Source: Blastomussa wellsi (Eukaryota > Cnidaria > Anthozoa > Scleractinia > Plerogyridae). Taken from it: a stretch of DNA of 64,000 bases. Positions 25,201-36,000 of the stretch are shown piece by piece. Below the pieces are notes generated by a model. It saw only the letters and a list, made by a program, of their open reading frames with translations, was not told the origin of the DNA and ran no database searches. Both the position numbers and the translations under genes were made by a program. Every line of letters begins with the position of its first letter. Position 1 is the first letter of the stretch. Where the stretch lies: NCBI GenBank assembly GCA_947652115.1, contig OX393562.1, positions 14,828,328-14,892,327 of the forward strand, written 5' to 3'.

Positions 25201-26217
25201 ACGCCGTTGCACAGCAACGTTGGAAAGAAACTTTTCAGTGCATTTCCGTGTGAGTATGTCTGATGTGGGGGGGGGGAGAGGGGGTAGCAGGGGGGGGAAG
25301 CTCTGTATGGAATGAGAGTCACCTGAGAATTTGGTTACTACGCCAATTTCTCAGCACTCAAGTCATGGAAAATGTATGAAAATTAGTAAAGAAAAGTTTA
25401 CTTTGAGCTTAGAACCAACTGATGAGTTCATACCTCTTCGTGTCTTTTTACGGCGAATAGGCCCATTGCTGGTACTCGCAGTTGTCACATTTGAATCAGG
25501 GACAAGCTTCTCTTTCTCCTCTCTTACAACTTCAGTATTCTAATCAGAAAAAATACTTTAATTATTTCATATGTAAGTTTCTTGAAATCTCTTATTTGTG
25601 ATTTAGAATGCTATAAAAACACTTACGGTTTTGGCACCACTTTGTAACAAATGTACGCTTATGGAGTTTAATTTACTCGGCATTTGATGGTCTGTTGTAG
25701 AAAATCCATACAACACAATTTAAAAAGTTTAACGTTTTTAAAAACTTACAATTGGCTCTGGCGTTGACAGGTAGATCTTTTTTCTTCGCGCATCTATGTA
25801 ACCTGTGTTCAGATCAGAATCACTGTGCGCTCTTTTACGGCTGAGAGAAAGAAAAAAAAAGCAAACATTTTAATGAAGCATAAACAGGATTTGGGTGAAT
25901 GCTGGTAATTTGAAATTGACTCCTAAATTGATATTCACTAACCTTTCGGAGACTTTTTCCGTAGAAAACTTTTCGATCTTGTACAGCTAAAAAACGAAAA
26001 AAGAATACAACTTTTAAAAGGCAAGTATTTTAATTAACTGAAATGCAATTTAAAATGTCTTTAAAATACCAAAACTAACCTTTGAGTCAGCTCCGAGTTT
26101 CCTTACTTTTGGTGGCGCACGCACGTTAAAAAAATCTTCTTTTTCCGGGTCGCGCGATGATTGCGCGTCCTCGCCGCTAACGGAAAGTTTTCGCTTTCTG
26201 CTTAACTCAGCATTCAT
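22234..26217 (-). CDS. PIM-like serine/threonine protein kinase
   Basis: Nine exons join in phase: 26217-26080, 25986-25943, 25840-25750, 25539-25434, 25122-25007, 24686-24639, 24018-23658, 22938-22759 and 22337-22234 (stop TAA). They encode 395 residues. An in-frame ATG at 26244 would add nine. The first 140 residues are charged, with basic clusters (RRKKTRR). The kinase domain shows the glycine loop GSGSFGDVY (147-155), VALK with K169, helix-C E190, HRDIKPEN (D266), DFG (D285) and a CPPE segment after the activation loop. The hinge VLERPENSSDLFDY, with its proline, and the short tail match the PIM family; PIM kinases are constitutively active cytosolic/nuclear Ser/Thr kinases in growth and survival signalling. 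The long basic N-terminus is unlike short mammalian PIMs. All catalytic residues are present. Confidence 0.88.
22977..23260. mobile_element. MITE in the last-but-one intron of the PIM-like gene
   Basis: The left end agagcgagtttcagttgag and right end cgattgaaaactgctct are inverted relatives. The interior words (aaaaccaaagtaatta, gtgatccaatcaaactc, attggttttggtt) recur at 44229-44464 and around 35389-36157, defining one dispersed family. Confidence 0.65.
24173..24390 (-). mobile_element. Poly-C run and tRNA-derived SINE remnant
   Basis: A run of about 20 C at 24173-24192 is followed by text shared with the SINEs at 47365 and 20300 (gcagcgataccct, ggtatccatttatacacc, ccagggctcgaaccaggac). The B-box complement gctcgaacc shows that the element points to the minus strand. 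It lies in an intron of the PIM-like gene. Confidence 0.6.
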
Positions 26218-26533
26218 GATGTTATCAAAATGTTTGCAGTCCAAATAAAATCTTTGTGAACGATTTAAACTCGTCTCGAGAAAGTACGTTTAGCTTCTAA
26301 AGCTTTGCAGTCTCTTTTCGCATTAGCTATTTGTGATGTAACTTTTCATTGTGATGTTATCGAATCCGTCGCTCGCGCATTGCGGCTGCACGCGCTTGCT
26401 AGATCTTCGAGAGGAAAGTCGTTCGTCTTTAGTGAGCTGAATCACAAATCGGCATGGGCAATGCCTCTTTCTGTAGCCAGTTCTGTATTTCTAGATTTTG
26501 GTTTTACTATAACAAGTAAAATGTCCATGCTAT

Positions 26534-26919
26534 GGAGCGTTTTCACGTGACGTCATAAAATTCTAAAATCCAAAACCAAAGAGCCACCAAACTTTTTATT
26601 CTCAGGCATAAGGTGCTAAATTTATATCCGTGTACAACTTTTCAGCTCAACAGCGTCCTTCGTTTGGAAACTAGCGCAATTTGAATTTCAGTGTTATGAC
26701 GGTGTGTGACTTACAGTTACGATCATGTATGTTGAAAAACACATACTTATCTCGCGAGATTTAGCCATTTTAGAAATTTAAGTATTAGGAAAAGTGTTTA
26801 TATGAACATTTGTTTGTTTGTTCAAAACAGGTAACCAGTCGCCTAGATAATCAAAGTAAACTCCAGATGTTTACACTATTTCCGGCCGCCATGTTGGTGT
26901 TCCACTGAGGTACACCAAT

Positions 26920-26954
<35 letters not shown>

Positions 26955-27115
26955 GAGACATTTCGACCAATATCTGAAGTTTGGAATAAAGCACTCGGCT
27001 GAAACCTGGTGAAGTGTTTTCTTTATTTACATTCTATAATGTCGTAGTTTCTTGACTCTGTCCACTGAATGGTTTTCGACTTATTTAGTTTTGGTCACGT
27101 GAGTGAAAACGCTCT
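26534..27115. mobile_element. Inverted-repeat element with GAGCGTTTTCAC ends
   Basis: Left ggagcgttttcacgtga and right tcacgtgagtgaaaacgctc are inverted. Inside, gccgccatgttggtgt and acaccaatatggcggc form a second hairpin. The left end carries a CRE-like TGACGTCA about 325 bp upstream of the PIM-like start codon. No transposase. Confidence 0.65.
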
Positions 27116-27119
27116 ATTA

Positions 27120-27655
27120 TCTCTGCTAAACGAGGATACATTGAAATAACAGGAAGCATGTTTTTATAATCTAACTGAAAACAAGATGAATAGAAGTGCT
27201 TAAGTTAGGACTGAGAGTAGAGGGTAAGAAAAAGTACTTTTTTGGTAAGACAGGAAATATCTCGTTTAATTTTCTCTCGATCCTCTAAGTATTGTAAAGC
27301 AGTGAGATGCGATGCGCAGTGTTTTCAAAACGTTTCCGAAGATCACTCGAAGACCTCCAAAGATTCTCGAGACCTCTCGAAGATCCAGTTGAGGTTCCAG
27401 GATAATTACTGTCATAGACTAACAAATTTCAGCATGAATTTCACATATAAAATGGAAATCTTGTTTCTCAATCTTGGTCCTCCTACCATAATTCAACTTC
27501 GTTCCCACGCTTTTCTTAGCTTTCAAAATGGTGGCTGGGTGCTTCCAGTCACCATCTTGAAAGCGGAGTATATCCTGGGAACGAGGTTGACCACAATTCA
27601 TCTTGGGATTCTCCTCTCCGAAATAGAATGCCCATACAAATTACCCTGGCCTTAC
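27120..27655. other. No gene seen; small local hairpin
   Basis: Between about 27500 and 27590 two near-inverse words (tttcaaaatggtggctggg, gtcaccatcttgaaagc) form a hairpin, and tcgaagacctccaaag/tcgagacctctcgaag make a short degenerate repeat at 27340-27385. No coding support. Confidence 0.35.
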
Positions 27656-27660
27656 ACTAT

Positions 27661-27851
27661 ACTGCGAGCAGTCTCTATTTTTCTCCAAAATCCGTAACGA
27701 AAGCGAAAATTTGCGAGCGGCAAATCCGCGAGCCTCGAGTTGCGTGGGCGCCCACGCAACTCGCGGCTTTGCCGTTCGCCCCTCGAAAAGAGCGCTCGCA
27801 AATTTTCGCTTTCGTTACGGATTTTGGAGCAAAATAGAGACTGCACGCAGT
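27661..27851. mobile_element. Near-perfect palindromic MITE
   Basis: The arms begin actgcgagcagtctctattt and end in its inverse (aatagagactgcacgcagt). Both arms continue through ccaaaatccgtaacgaaag and gcgaaaatttgcgagcg; the centre holds gggcgcccacgcaactcgcgg. The total is about 190 bp. Confidence 0.7.
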
Positions 27852-28275
27852 CTAGCCTTACACAAGACGTTCTTTGAAATTTATTCTAACCATTGTTACT
27901 TTGAAATTTATGCTAAACGATGTTTCGTAAAAATAAAAGATTCTAAAAGTGCTGTGCAATTTTCACGTACCAAGATCCGATAGCAAGGGAGTGGAGGGTG
28001 ATGAAAGCTCCGAAAACAAGGAAGAGAAAAAATAAAGGGGGAGGGTGGAGAGAGAGGAACGTCCCTTACCGTCCCCTCCCCAGTTGTGCCAAAGCTTTCC
28101 CGTGCCTTTCCCGTGCCTCATGCACTGGTAAAGTTAATTATCGAATAGTTGGCTCTGAAACCGCTCCTACGGATCTTTACAAAGTTGTATTTTAACATGC
28201 TAATTAAAATTCGATCATAAAAAAATGGGGTCGCGAGCTCGTTTTTTAGTTATAAGCTCTTAAAGCTAAAATTAA

Positions 28276-28440
28276 GGGTGCTTTAACAGGTTATAATGTT
28301 GCTATGGTAGCCAGTAGTTAGAGAAAATAACCACAACGTGTTCGCCAATGACTGGCTACCATCAATGCAACATCAACTGATAAAAGAGTGGTAGTACTGA
28401 ACCATTAAAGTATAAGAGCTGGAATGTGCTGGAAACTGTT
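28276..28440. mobile_element. Small TTAA-flanked repeat
   Basis: TTAA at 28272-28275 and 28441-28444 brackets a 165-bp unit sharing ttgctatggtagccagt, aataaccacaac, catcaactgataaaagag and gtggtagtactgaacc with the unit at 39698-39877. Confidence 0.55.
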
Positions 28441-28449
28441 TTAACGCGC

Positions 28450-29900
28450 AAACAGATGGCAAGACTTTAGCCAGTCAGAGGTTAACGGAAAGCTTTCTTC
28501 AGCTCCGGATTGGATAATGTCTACAGGAAGAAATGTGAATTAATTGAACGTGTGCTATATGACGAAATAAAGGAACAACAGAAAAAAGAATGCAAAGCAG
28601 AATATAAAAGTTAGATTCTTTTAATCTAAAATTTGAGTATTTTACTTAACCAGGCAATTTTTATATATTATTTAAATTTCCTGAAATTAAAAGTTAGACT
28701 TGTTTTAATAGCTTTAATAGACAGTAACGGTGATAAAATTAACTGCAAAACTTATGTCTGCCATTTTTCTAACTTTCCCAAATTGTATTACGAGTCACTA
28801 ACATGTTTCAAAAACAATTTGAAAGTATTTTTGTAAAATGAAGCTTAAGGTTATTCCTCAGTATTGCATTGCGCACCTTACTGCGCAGAATTTTACGCGC
28901 GATTAGCGTGCGCACATGAACAACATGGCGGCTTTATCTTTTTGGATTTGCTCAAGAGAGAGATAACAAGCAGTGACCTATATTTTTTATTGAAGAATTT
29001 TGGTGTACAAATGATCAACTTTAAGTTAAGAAAATAAAAAGAACTTTTTGGGCAGGAAAAAACATATAGTCAAAACCTCTCAGAAAACCGTTACTCGAGG
29101 AACGACTCGAGGAAAGTTTCGAGTCGGTATCGTTTCAATTTTTCTAATTTTTCCATAAATTATGTTATATTGTTCCATATAATCGAGACGTGCTAACTGT
29201 CAAGTTTTTTTCCCAAGTATTCCGTTAATAATCTTTCCTTTCAGCTACCGCAAAATGTACCGTGAAACGATAAAATAGCGCGCATGATTAGCATAACTGG
29301 GGTAAGATTGGCCCATCATATCTCTTTTGCGAGCACAGTGACCTATCTTTTTTATTGTATTTTTCTAAACAGTGCTTGGAAGGGAACATTCAGGGAAAGT
29401 TTCAAAAAAATCGTTGGACAACTTTTATTTCTGAGGAATCACCTTAAGGTACCTGCTTTTGTCAGCAAATTTACGAGTCATGTGATTTCTAAGTACATTT
29501 TTTGTCTCTTGGTGAGAAAAATCCTTTGTTATTTCCGCATTTCACAAAAAGCAATTCAATCTACAAACGTTCATTTCTCTTTTGATAAAGAGAACTCTGT
29601 CCTCATTACACTTCGTCTAGCTTGAGACGAACTAATAGACGCGATACCGTCGCGAGTGTTTCATCCCTTTGATTTCTCTCACGTCCATATTTCCTTCCAG
29701 CGAAGCGATAATGTCTCTTTAGTTTCCAAAATTAAAACATGTAGCACTAAATTCCTTGGCTTGTATATCTAAAGAGGAAAGATCTTAATGAGTTCCCACA
29801 AACACGGCAAAGCTTGTTCTACGACAAGTTGATTAGCAATTCCAAGCTCACATGTGTAAAATCAGTTTTCCACAGGCCACACGTACGTTCAGGGAACTGG
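28450..29900. other. No supported gene; intergenic to 3' flank of SEC23IP
   Basis: A 113-codon plus-strand open frame at 29284 has no recognisable domain or splice context. A 50-bp word around 28862-28910 (tattgcattgcgcacctta, then gcgcagaattttac) recurs in reverse at about 59455-59500, marking a dispersed repeat. Confidence 0.4.
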
Positions 29901-29913
29901 AATTCTCTTGTCA

Positions 29914-32900
29914 TTAATCCCTGTAGATTGCCTTCAGCATAAAAAGAGCGGTATCTTCGGAGACCCTGCACAAATAGAAAGGTATATTAAAAAACCAACC
30001 ATGTTCAGAGACACTCTCTTTTCCTTTGCACGAAGAAAAGGCGTTCTAGGCAACGAAGATTTGATTGACTAGTGGAAAACAAAGTAATGTGACTGGCTAT
30101 ATTTCAAATTCCCTTTGTTTGGTCTATCCAATCAGATCATGCGTCATCAAAAGCACTTGTTCCTCATGCAAAGCCCTCGCATGCGGTTCTGAGACAAGTG
30201 TAATACTCGACTTCAAACAGATTAAGACCTGACGTCACCTACCAATAGCACACGTGACTTCCGAGTGCGAACAGGTATTCATTCAAGCTTTCTATTGGCT
30301 TCTCTTGAAGTACGTAGTCAATCCGCTGACCACCATTAAGTCGTCCAACTTGAACCTGTCCCGCTGGAGGTGATTCTGGTAATAAAAAGAGATAAAGTGG
30401 GTTTTATAAAAAAGGAAAACACTGTTGAGCATCCATTCCAGGAAAAATAGCCCCACACGAAAGTTTGACCCACCTTGGTCAGCATAATTCATTGTTACAA
30501 TGCTGAATTTTTTTCTCCAACAGCGCGCACTCTTATTGGCTACTTCGAGGTCCAATGATATCACGCAATAAATCTGTTTCCCGCCAAAAGTCTCTGAGCG
30601 GGCAACATTGGAAAATATATGCGAACGTTGAAAGACGAACGCCGTTGCGGGTAAATCTTCGTTGTGATATATAAATTAACCAATCAGTTAATGACTGGTA
30701 CCTCGGGAACCACGAAATATAATGTTTCCCGGTGAATTCTCAGGATAAAAAATAAAGTACTTCCCTTTTTCTATTTACATGGACGGACGAGTTTCATTAC
30801 AGACTTTGTTAGAACACCTTGCAATTGTACAGTACAACAAACAATACTACATAGATCGAAAGCTTCTACTCAAACGGTAACACAATAGACGCCGAACCGT
30901 AGACGTCGGGTTAAACCCACTGACTAAATGAATAAAGACTATAGACCTGTAAATTGTAGTTGACCGTTAGACACAGAGAGATTTCACTGCAGTCATAGCT
31001 TTTCCTTCACAGGGAATTAGCATTCTTGTTTATAAATAATTTTTCAGTTACCTATCGCCTCAGTAGCTTCCTCTACAATCGCGTCACGTTCGTCGGTTCC
31101 CTGGGTCGAGTGGGCGCGCGCAAACTCATTGATTGACTCCCACGTTTTTCGCGCAGACTCGATAAGGCTCTGCTTGAGATTAGCGCCCAGTCTTGTGAGA
31201 TTCTCGCGAAGTTCTAACAAAGGAGAAAAAAAGCGAGGTAGGTTTTCAACATCAAATAATTTCTCATCATATCGAGAAATGAAATCAATTTTTCTTCGTT
31301 GCAAAACAAATGGAAATCTTGATCTCGAACAATGTTTTTTCATACTAATACTCTCGTTTTTTTTTTAATTCCAGACATTCAAACTGTCATAAAACTACAC
31401 ACGTGAAAGTTAATATCCTCAAAACTATCAAATTTCCCTTACGTTGAGTGGGTTTTCGCAAGTTGAGTAGCAGGGTAAGTCACATGACCGCCTTATTGCA
31501 AACACTAAGCGCTGATCAAAAACAAATTTCTCTACAACGTTGCGAACAGAGTTTAAGGAAGCGTCCTTTTGGAAATAGAAGGAGCTAGACTTTCAGAAAT
31601 CTCAATACCTAATTAATACTACAATTTATCTCCAGAAAGACTTTCCTTCCAAACAACTATTAGTAGATTTGTCGTCATTTTTCGTTTCAATTACTATAAT
31701 CTGCTCTTCCGGAAATTCATTATTTTTTACAGCTTTGTAACGAATTATCCGAATTTTTGCTCAATAGCTACTACCTTAGCCTCCAACGCAGACGTTCTTT
31801 TAACTCGTCACGCACTCCTGCGCGACGACCCCAAAAGAGATACGAGACTACTTTAACGTGAAAGGGGAATTATCTCTGCCTCGTTATCATAATATTACCT
31901 ATGTGCATTCGTTTTCTTCCCTTGTGATGCGGCATCAGAACAGGGTCGGCCGTGATGGACGGATTCACTAAAGGTTCGATTCGATATGCCTGAAATAAGG
32001 AAGTGCTATTGTAAGTCGGCGTTAGATTGAAAGAGAACGAGTTCATCATTTCAGTATCAGTTCACACTTACTACAGGGTCAAATGGATGGAATATGTTGA
32101 ACAGTCGTGGGCAGGTCGGCAGCTGGAAGTTAAGACCGATTTCACTGACACCTCTGAACAAAGAAAAGATCGCCATTAGAGACATTCTGAAGTCAAGCAC
32201 TGATCATAACACTTTGTAAATAGAACTGTCTACTCATTAATGTCAACTGACTGTGAGTAAACAACTTGGGTAAATAGAACAGAATTGCCGGTGGTTTCGG
32301 GATGAAGTGAGAACTTCCGTGTTTTCCTTTAAGCTCAATTGAGCTTAAAGGGAGGCGCTCAAAACCATTATACACACACAGGATCCATCACTCCACGAAA
32401 AGACGAGTAGTGTATTTTCTAACCCCCTTCCCCACCATAAAAATATGGTGTCTCCTTTGAATAGCCCCCGGTCTTAGTCTGTCTGTCAATTAGTGAAAAA
32501 CAAGTAAAAAGATTTCAATGTCTCGTTGCAATTTGCCTGACAATATAAGCTTCATGCATACAAAGGATGAAAGTTTTGTCTCAAATTTTCATGCTAATAA
32601 CATGTAGTCTATCAGGCTGATAAGATATCTTATATAGCCTCCCCTCCCCTAGTCAAGTTGGGTCCTCATCAAGTTCACTTGTTTTGGCCACTTAATATAG
32701 AGTGGTAATGTGATGACGTCACAAAAACTATGGAATTTACCGAGATATTCTGAAAGTACATGATGAAGAATATAATTTGGTTTTCTCAACTGGGTTGATA
32801 ATGTCAATTGGCCACCGTAAAGAGATTCAAGTGCTGACGTTTCGAGCGTTAGCCCTTCGTCGGAGCGAATCGCCCCGACGAAGGGCTAACGCTCGAAACG

Positions 32901-32976
32901 TCAGCACTTGAATCTCTTTACGGTGGCCAATTGACATTATCAACCCAGTTGATAAAACCAAATTATATTGTTATAC

Positions 32977-33021
<45 letters not shown>

Positions 33022-36000
33022 CTATTCATGATGAAGAATGCCTACTTGCCAAAAATCAGCGTCTTACTTCAATTTAGGGGTGAGATATTAGCCCTTTCGT
33101 GCTTCAGTGACTCCATACAAATCCTTGTAATTTTGTCTCTCTTCTAAACGGTTTAGAACAGAGACAAAATTACAAGGATTTGTATGGATTCACTGAAGCA
33201 TGAAAGGGCCAATATCTCACCGCCAAATTGAAATAAGATGCCGATTTTTGGCAAGTAGGCATTCTTCATCATGTACTTTCTTTATTAGTATAAAATCGCA
33301 TTCATTATATAATCTTAGGTCTACTGGCAATCACTTACTGGACTATCCCAAGGGAGAGATGCTTTCAACACTGGGAGCTAGATCATTTTCAGCAGCAGCT
33401 CCAAAACTCTGGAATGGCCTACCCAAGGAGCTTCGTCAAGCAACATCACTTAACAGTTTTAAATCTGAACTTAAAACTTATCTTTTTAAGAAGTATTTTT
33501 TATAATTTATAACTTTATTTTATTTTCATGGTAGTGTAAAGCGCTATTGATCAGAATATGTAAATATGCGCTATACAAATTAGCAAATTATTATTATATT
33601 ATTATCATTATTCCATAATTTCAAAAATTTAAATATTTGTTACGTCGCACTTCACCACTCTATTGTGAGCCCATCCATGTAGAACACCAGAGGTACTTCT
33701 TAGGGATGAGTTGGTAGGGGGGCCTTTTTGACACTCCTCATCTCCTTCCCCTCCCTAACTGACTAACTGGCCAAGAGCTGACTAAACAGATGATTATTGA
33801 TGCGGAGCTAAAATTCCGGGGCCATAAGTAAGTGTTTTTCAATTTTTAGGTGCTACCCTCTTTAAATACATGAAATTAAGACTTCACTCACTTACTTACT
33901 GACTCCAATGAGCCATTTCCTGGTCATGTTGCCTTTTGCCTCAGTCCTTGTGCAAAACCATTCAGACTGACTTCCATGAAAATGGTGTACATATATGAAT
34001 GATTTTGCACAGACTAATTTAGACACATTCAAAAGATAACTCGAAAATGGCCTATCAATTCTGCTTTCTGTGAAACAAGAAGCTACTATGATTATTACGA
34101 ACTTCTACTAGATAAAACGCTTGCCCATCTTGAGAAGTTTTATGGGACATAGAGAGACAGTGTGATACTGAAGTATAGTGCACAAGAGCTCAACAAAATG
34201 ATGCCAGCTCAAAGCCACACCTCTCATTCCAGAATTCAACAGACTGGACACTACTTACGAAAAATGGTTGTAATACCTTGGTGCATCTTGATGTTGAGGA
34301 AACTACTGTTGAAAGGCCCTTTGCATGACCCAGTCACATGGTACAAAATAACGCGTCACTGGTGAGCAAGCTACGCTCTGAGACATGAAGTGGCTTTGTT
34401 TTGGATGTCCCAGCGCGTAGCTTGCTCACCAGCAGGGTGTTATTTTGTACCATGTGACTGGGTCGTGCAAAGGGCCTATTCTATTATGTGATTTGAGGTT
34501 TGTTTGCTCACTTCAATCCTTTGTTCTACATCATTTTGCCGCAACACCAAGAATCTTATGTGAAAGCTTTCCAATATAAAGTTATAAACTCTATTATGTA
34601 TACAAACACCAAATTATATAAAATTGGATACAAAAATGATGATTTGTGTACTTTTTGTAAAATTGAATCCGAAACCTTGAATCATTTCTTTTACAACTGT
34701 TCTCATACAAGACAATTCTGGAGAGATTTTACATCATACTGGCGCCAACTATCAAAGCAGCAGATTCACCTCTCTCTAAAAGACATTCTATTTGGAATAT
34801 TCTCGGAAAAATGCCCTTTACTTGATCTACTAAATTACTTTATAATTATTGGAAAATTGTTCTTGTGGGACTGCAGAAGAAGTCAAACCCTTCCTAAAAT
34901 CGAGGGGTTTAAAGCCAAAATCAAAACTAAGTATGAAATTGAAAGTAGAATCGTGGAAAAAGAATATTTTCATAAGAAATGGATAATTAAACCAACTTAA
35001 CTAATATAAATTATAAGTAGTATTCTTAAGTAATTATTTCTAAGATTATCTTTTGTGAAGAATGTACCAAAAGAATGTAATAGCTTGACCAGTGATGTAA
35101 TATCTTTTGTATTTCTAACTGTATTTTTAACTGTTTTTTTTTTTTTGGGGGGGGGGAGGTCTTCAATGTATCAATGTATGTAACTGTAGTGTGTATATTG
35201 CTTGTACTTTGCAAATATTTAAATAAAAAAAATAAAAAAAAGGGTGTTATTTTGTACCATGTGACTGGGTCGTGCAAAGGGCCTATTCTATTATGTGATT
35301 TGAGGTTTGTTTGCTCACTTCAATCCTTTGTTCTACATCATTTTGCCGCAACACCAAGAAAAAGCCCAAAACCTAACAGTTGCAAATATAGTTTGGTTTT
35401 CAACTTAGTGTTATAAAACCAAATCCCAAGAAATTACGACGGCCAACCACAAAAAAAGTAAACGACGCAATGAGCCAATAACAGCTCAGGAAAACAAGTG
35501 ACCAAACGCAATTGGTAAACATCTGATTTGTTAAAGTGCCCCTAAGACAAAATTGATGGTCATTATTTTTTTAAATTTTCGTGTACAATGGGACTTTCTT
35601 AATCATCTTGCCAAATTTCAATCCATTCTTGACATGAGAAGTCATAATTTTTAAACTTTTATTTTCGAAAATTTACGGCCGCCATTTAACCGGCCTTGTT
35701 CCAAGGCTTGGTTGCGATTTGGAGAAAGTGAGGTAAAAGGCTCAAAAATACCTCACGGGTTGTAATTATAATAACAATAACTATTGAAAATCAAATGAAG
35801 ATCAACAAAAACTTTTGAATCGTTCTTCATGCAATTTCCTTTGCTGATTGTTATTATAATTACAATCCGTGAGGAATTTTTGAGCCTTTGACGTCACTTT
35901 CTCCAAATCGCAACCAAGCCTTGGAACAAGGCAGTTTAATGGCGGCCATAAATTTTCGAAAATAAAAGTTTAAAAATTATGACTTCTCATGTCAAGAATG

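Noticed and set aside
25625..25690. Extra exon of the PIM-like gene at a GTAAGT donor
   Set aside because: Every acceptor choice gives a stop or breaks phase, while exons 3 and 4 join directly in phase.
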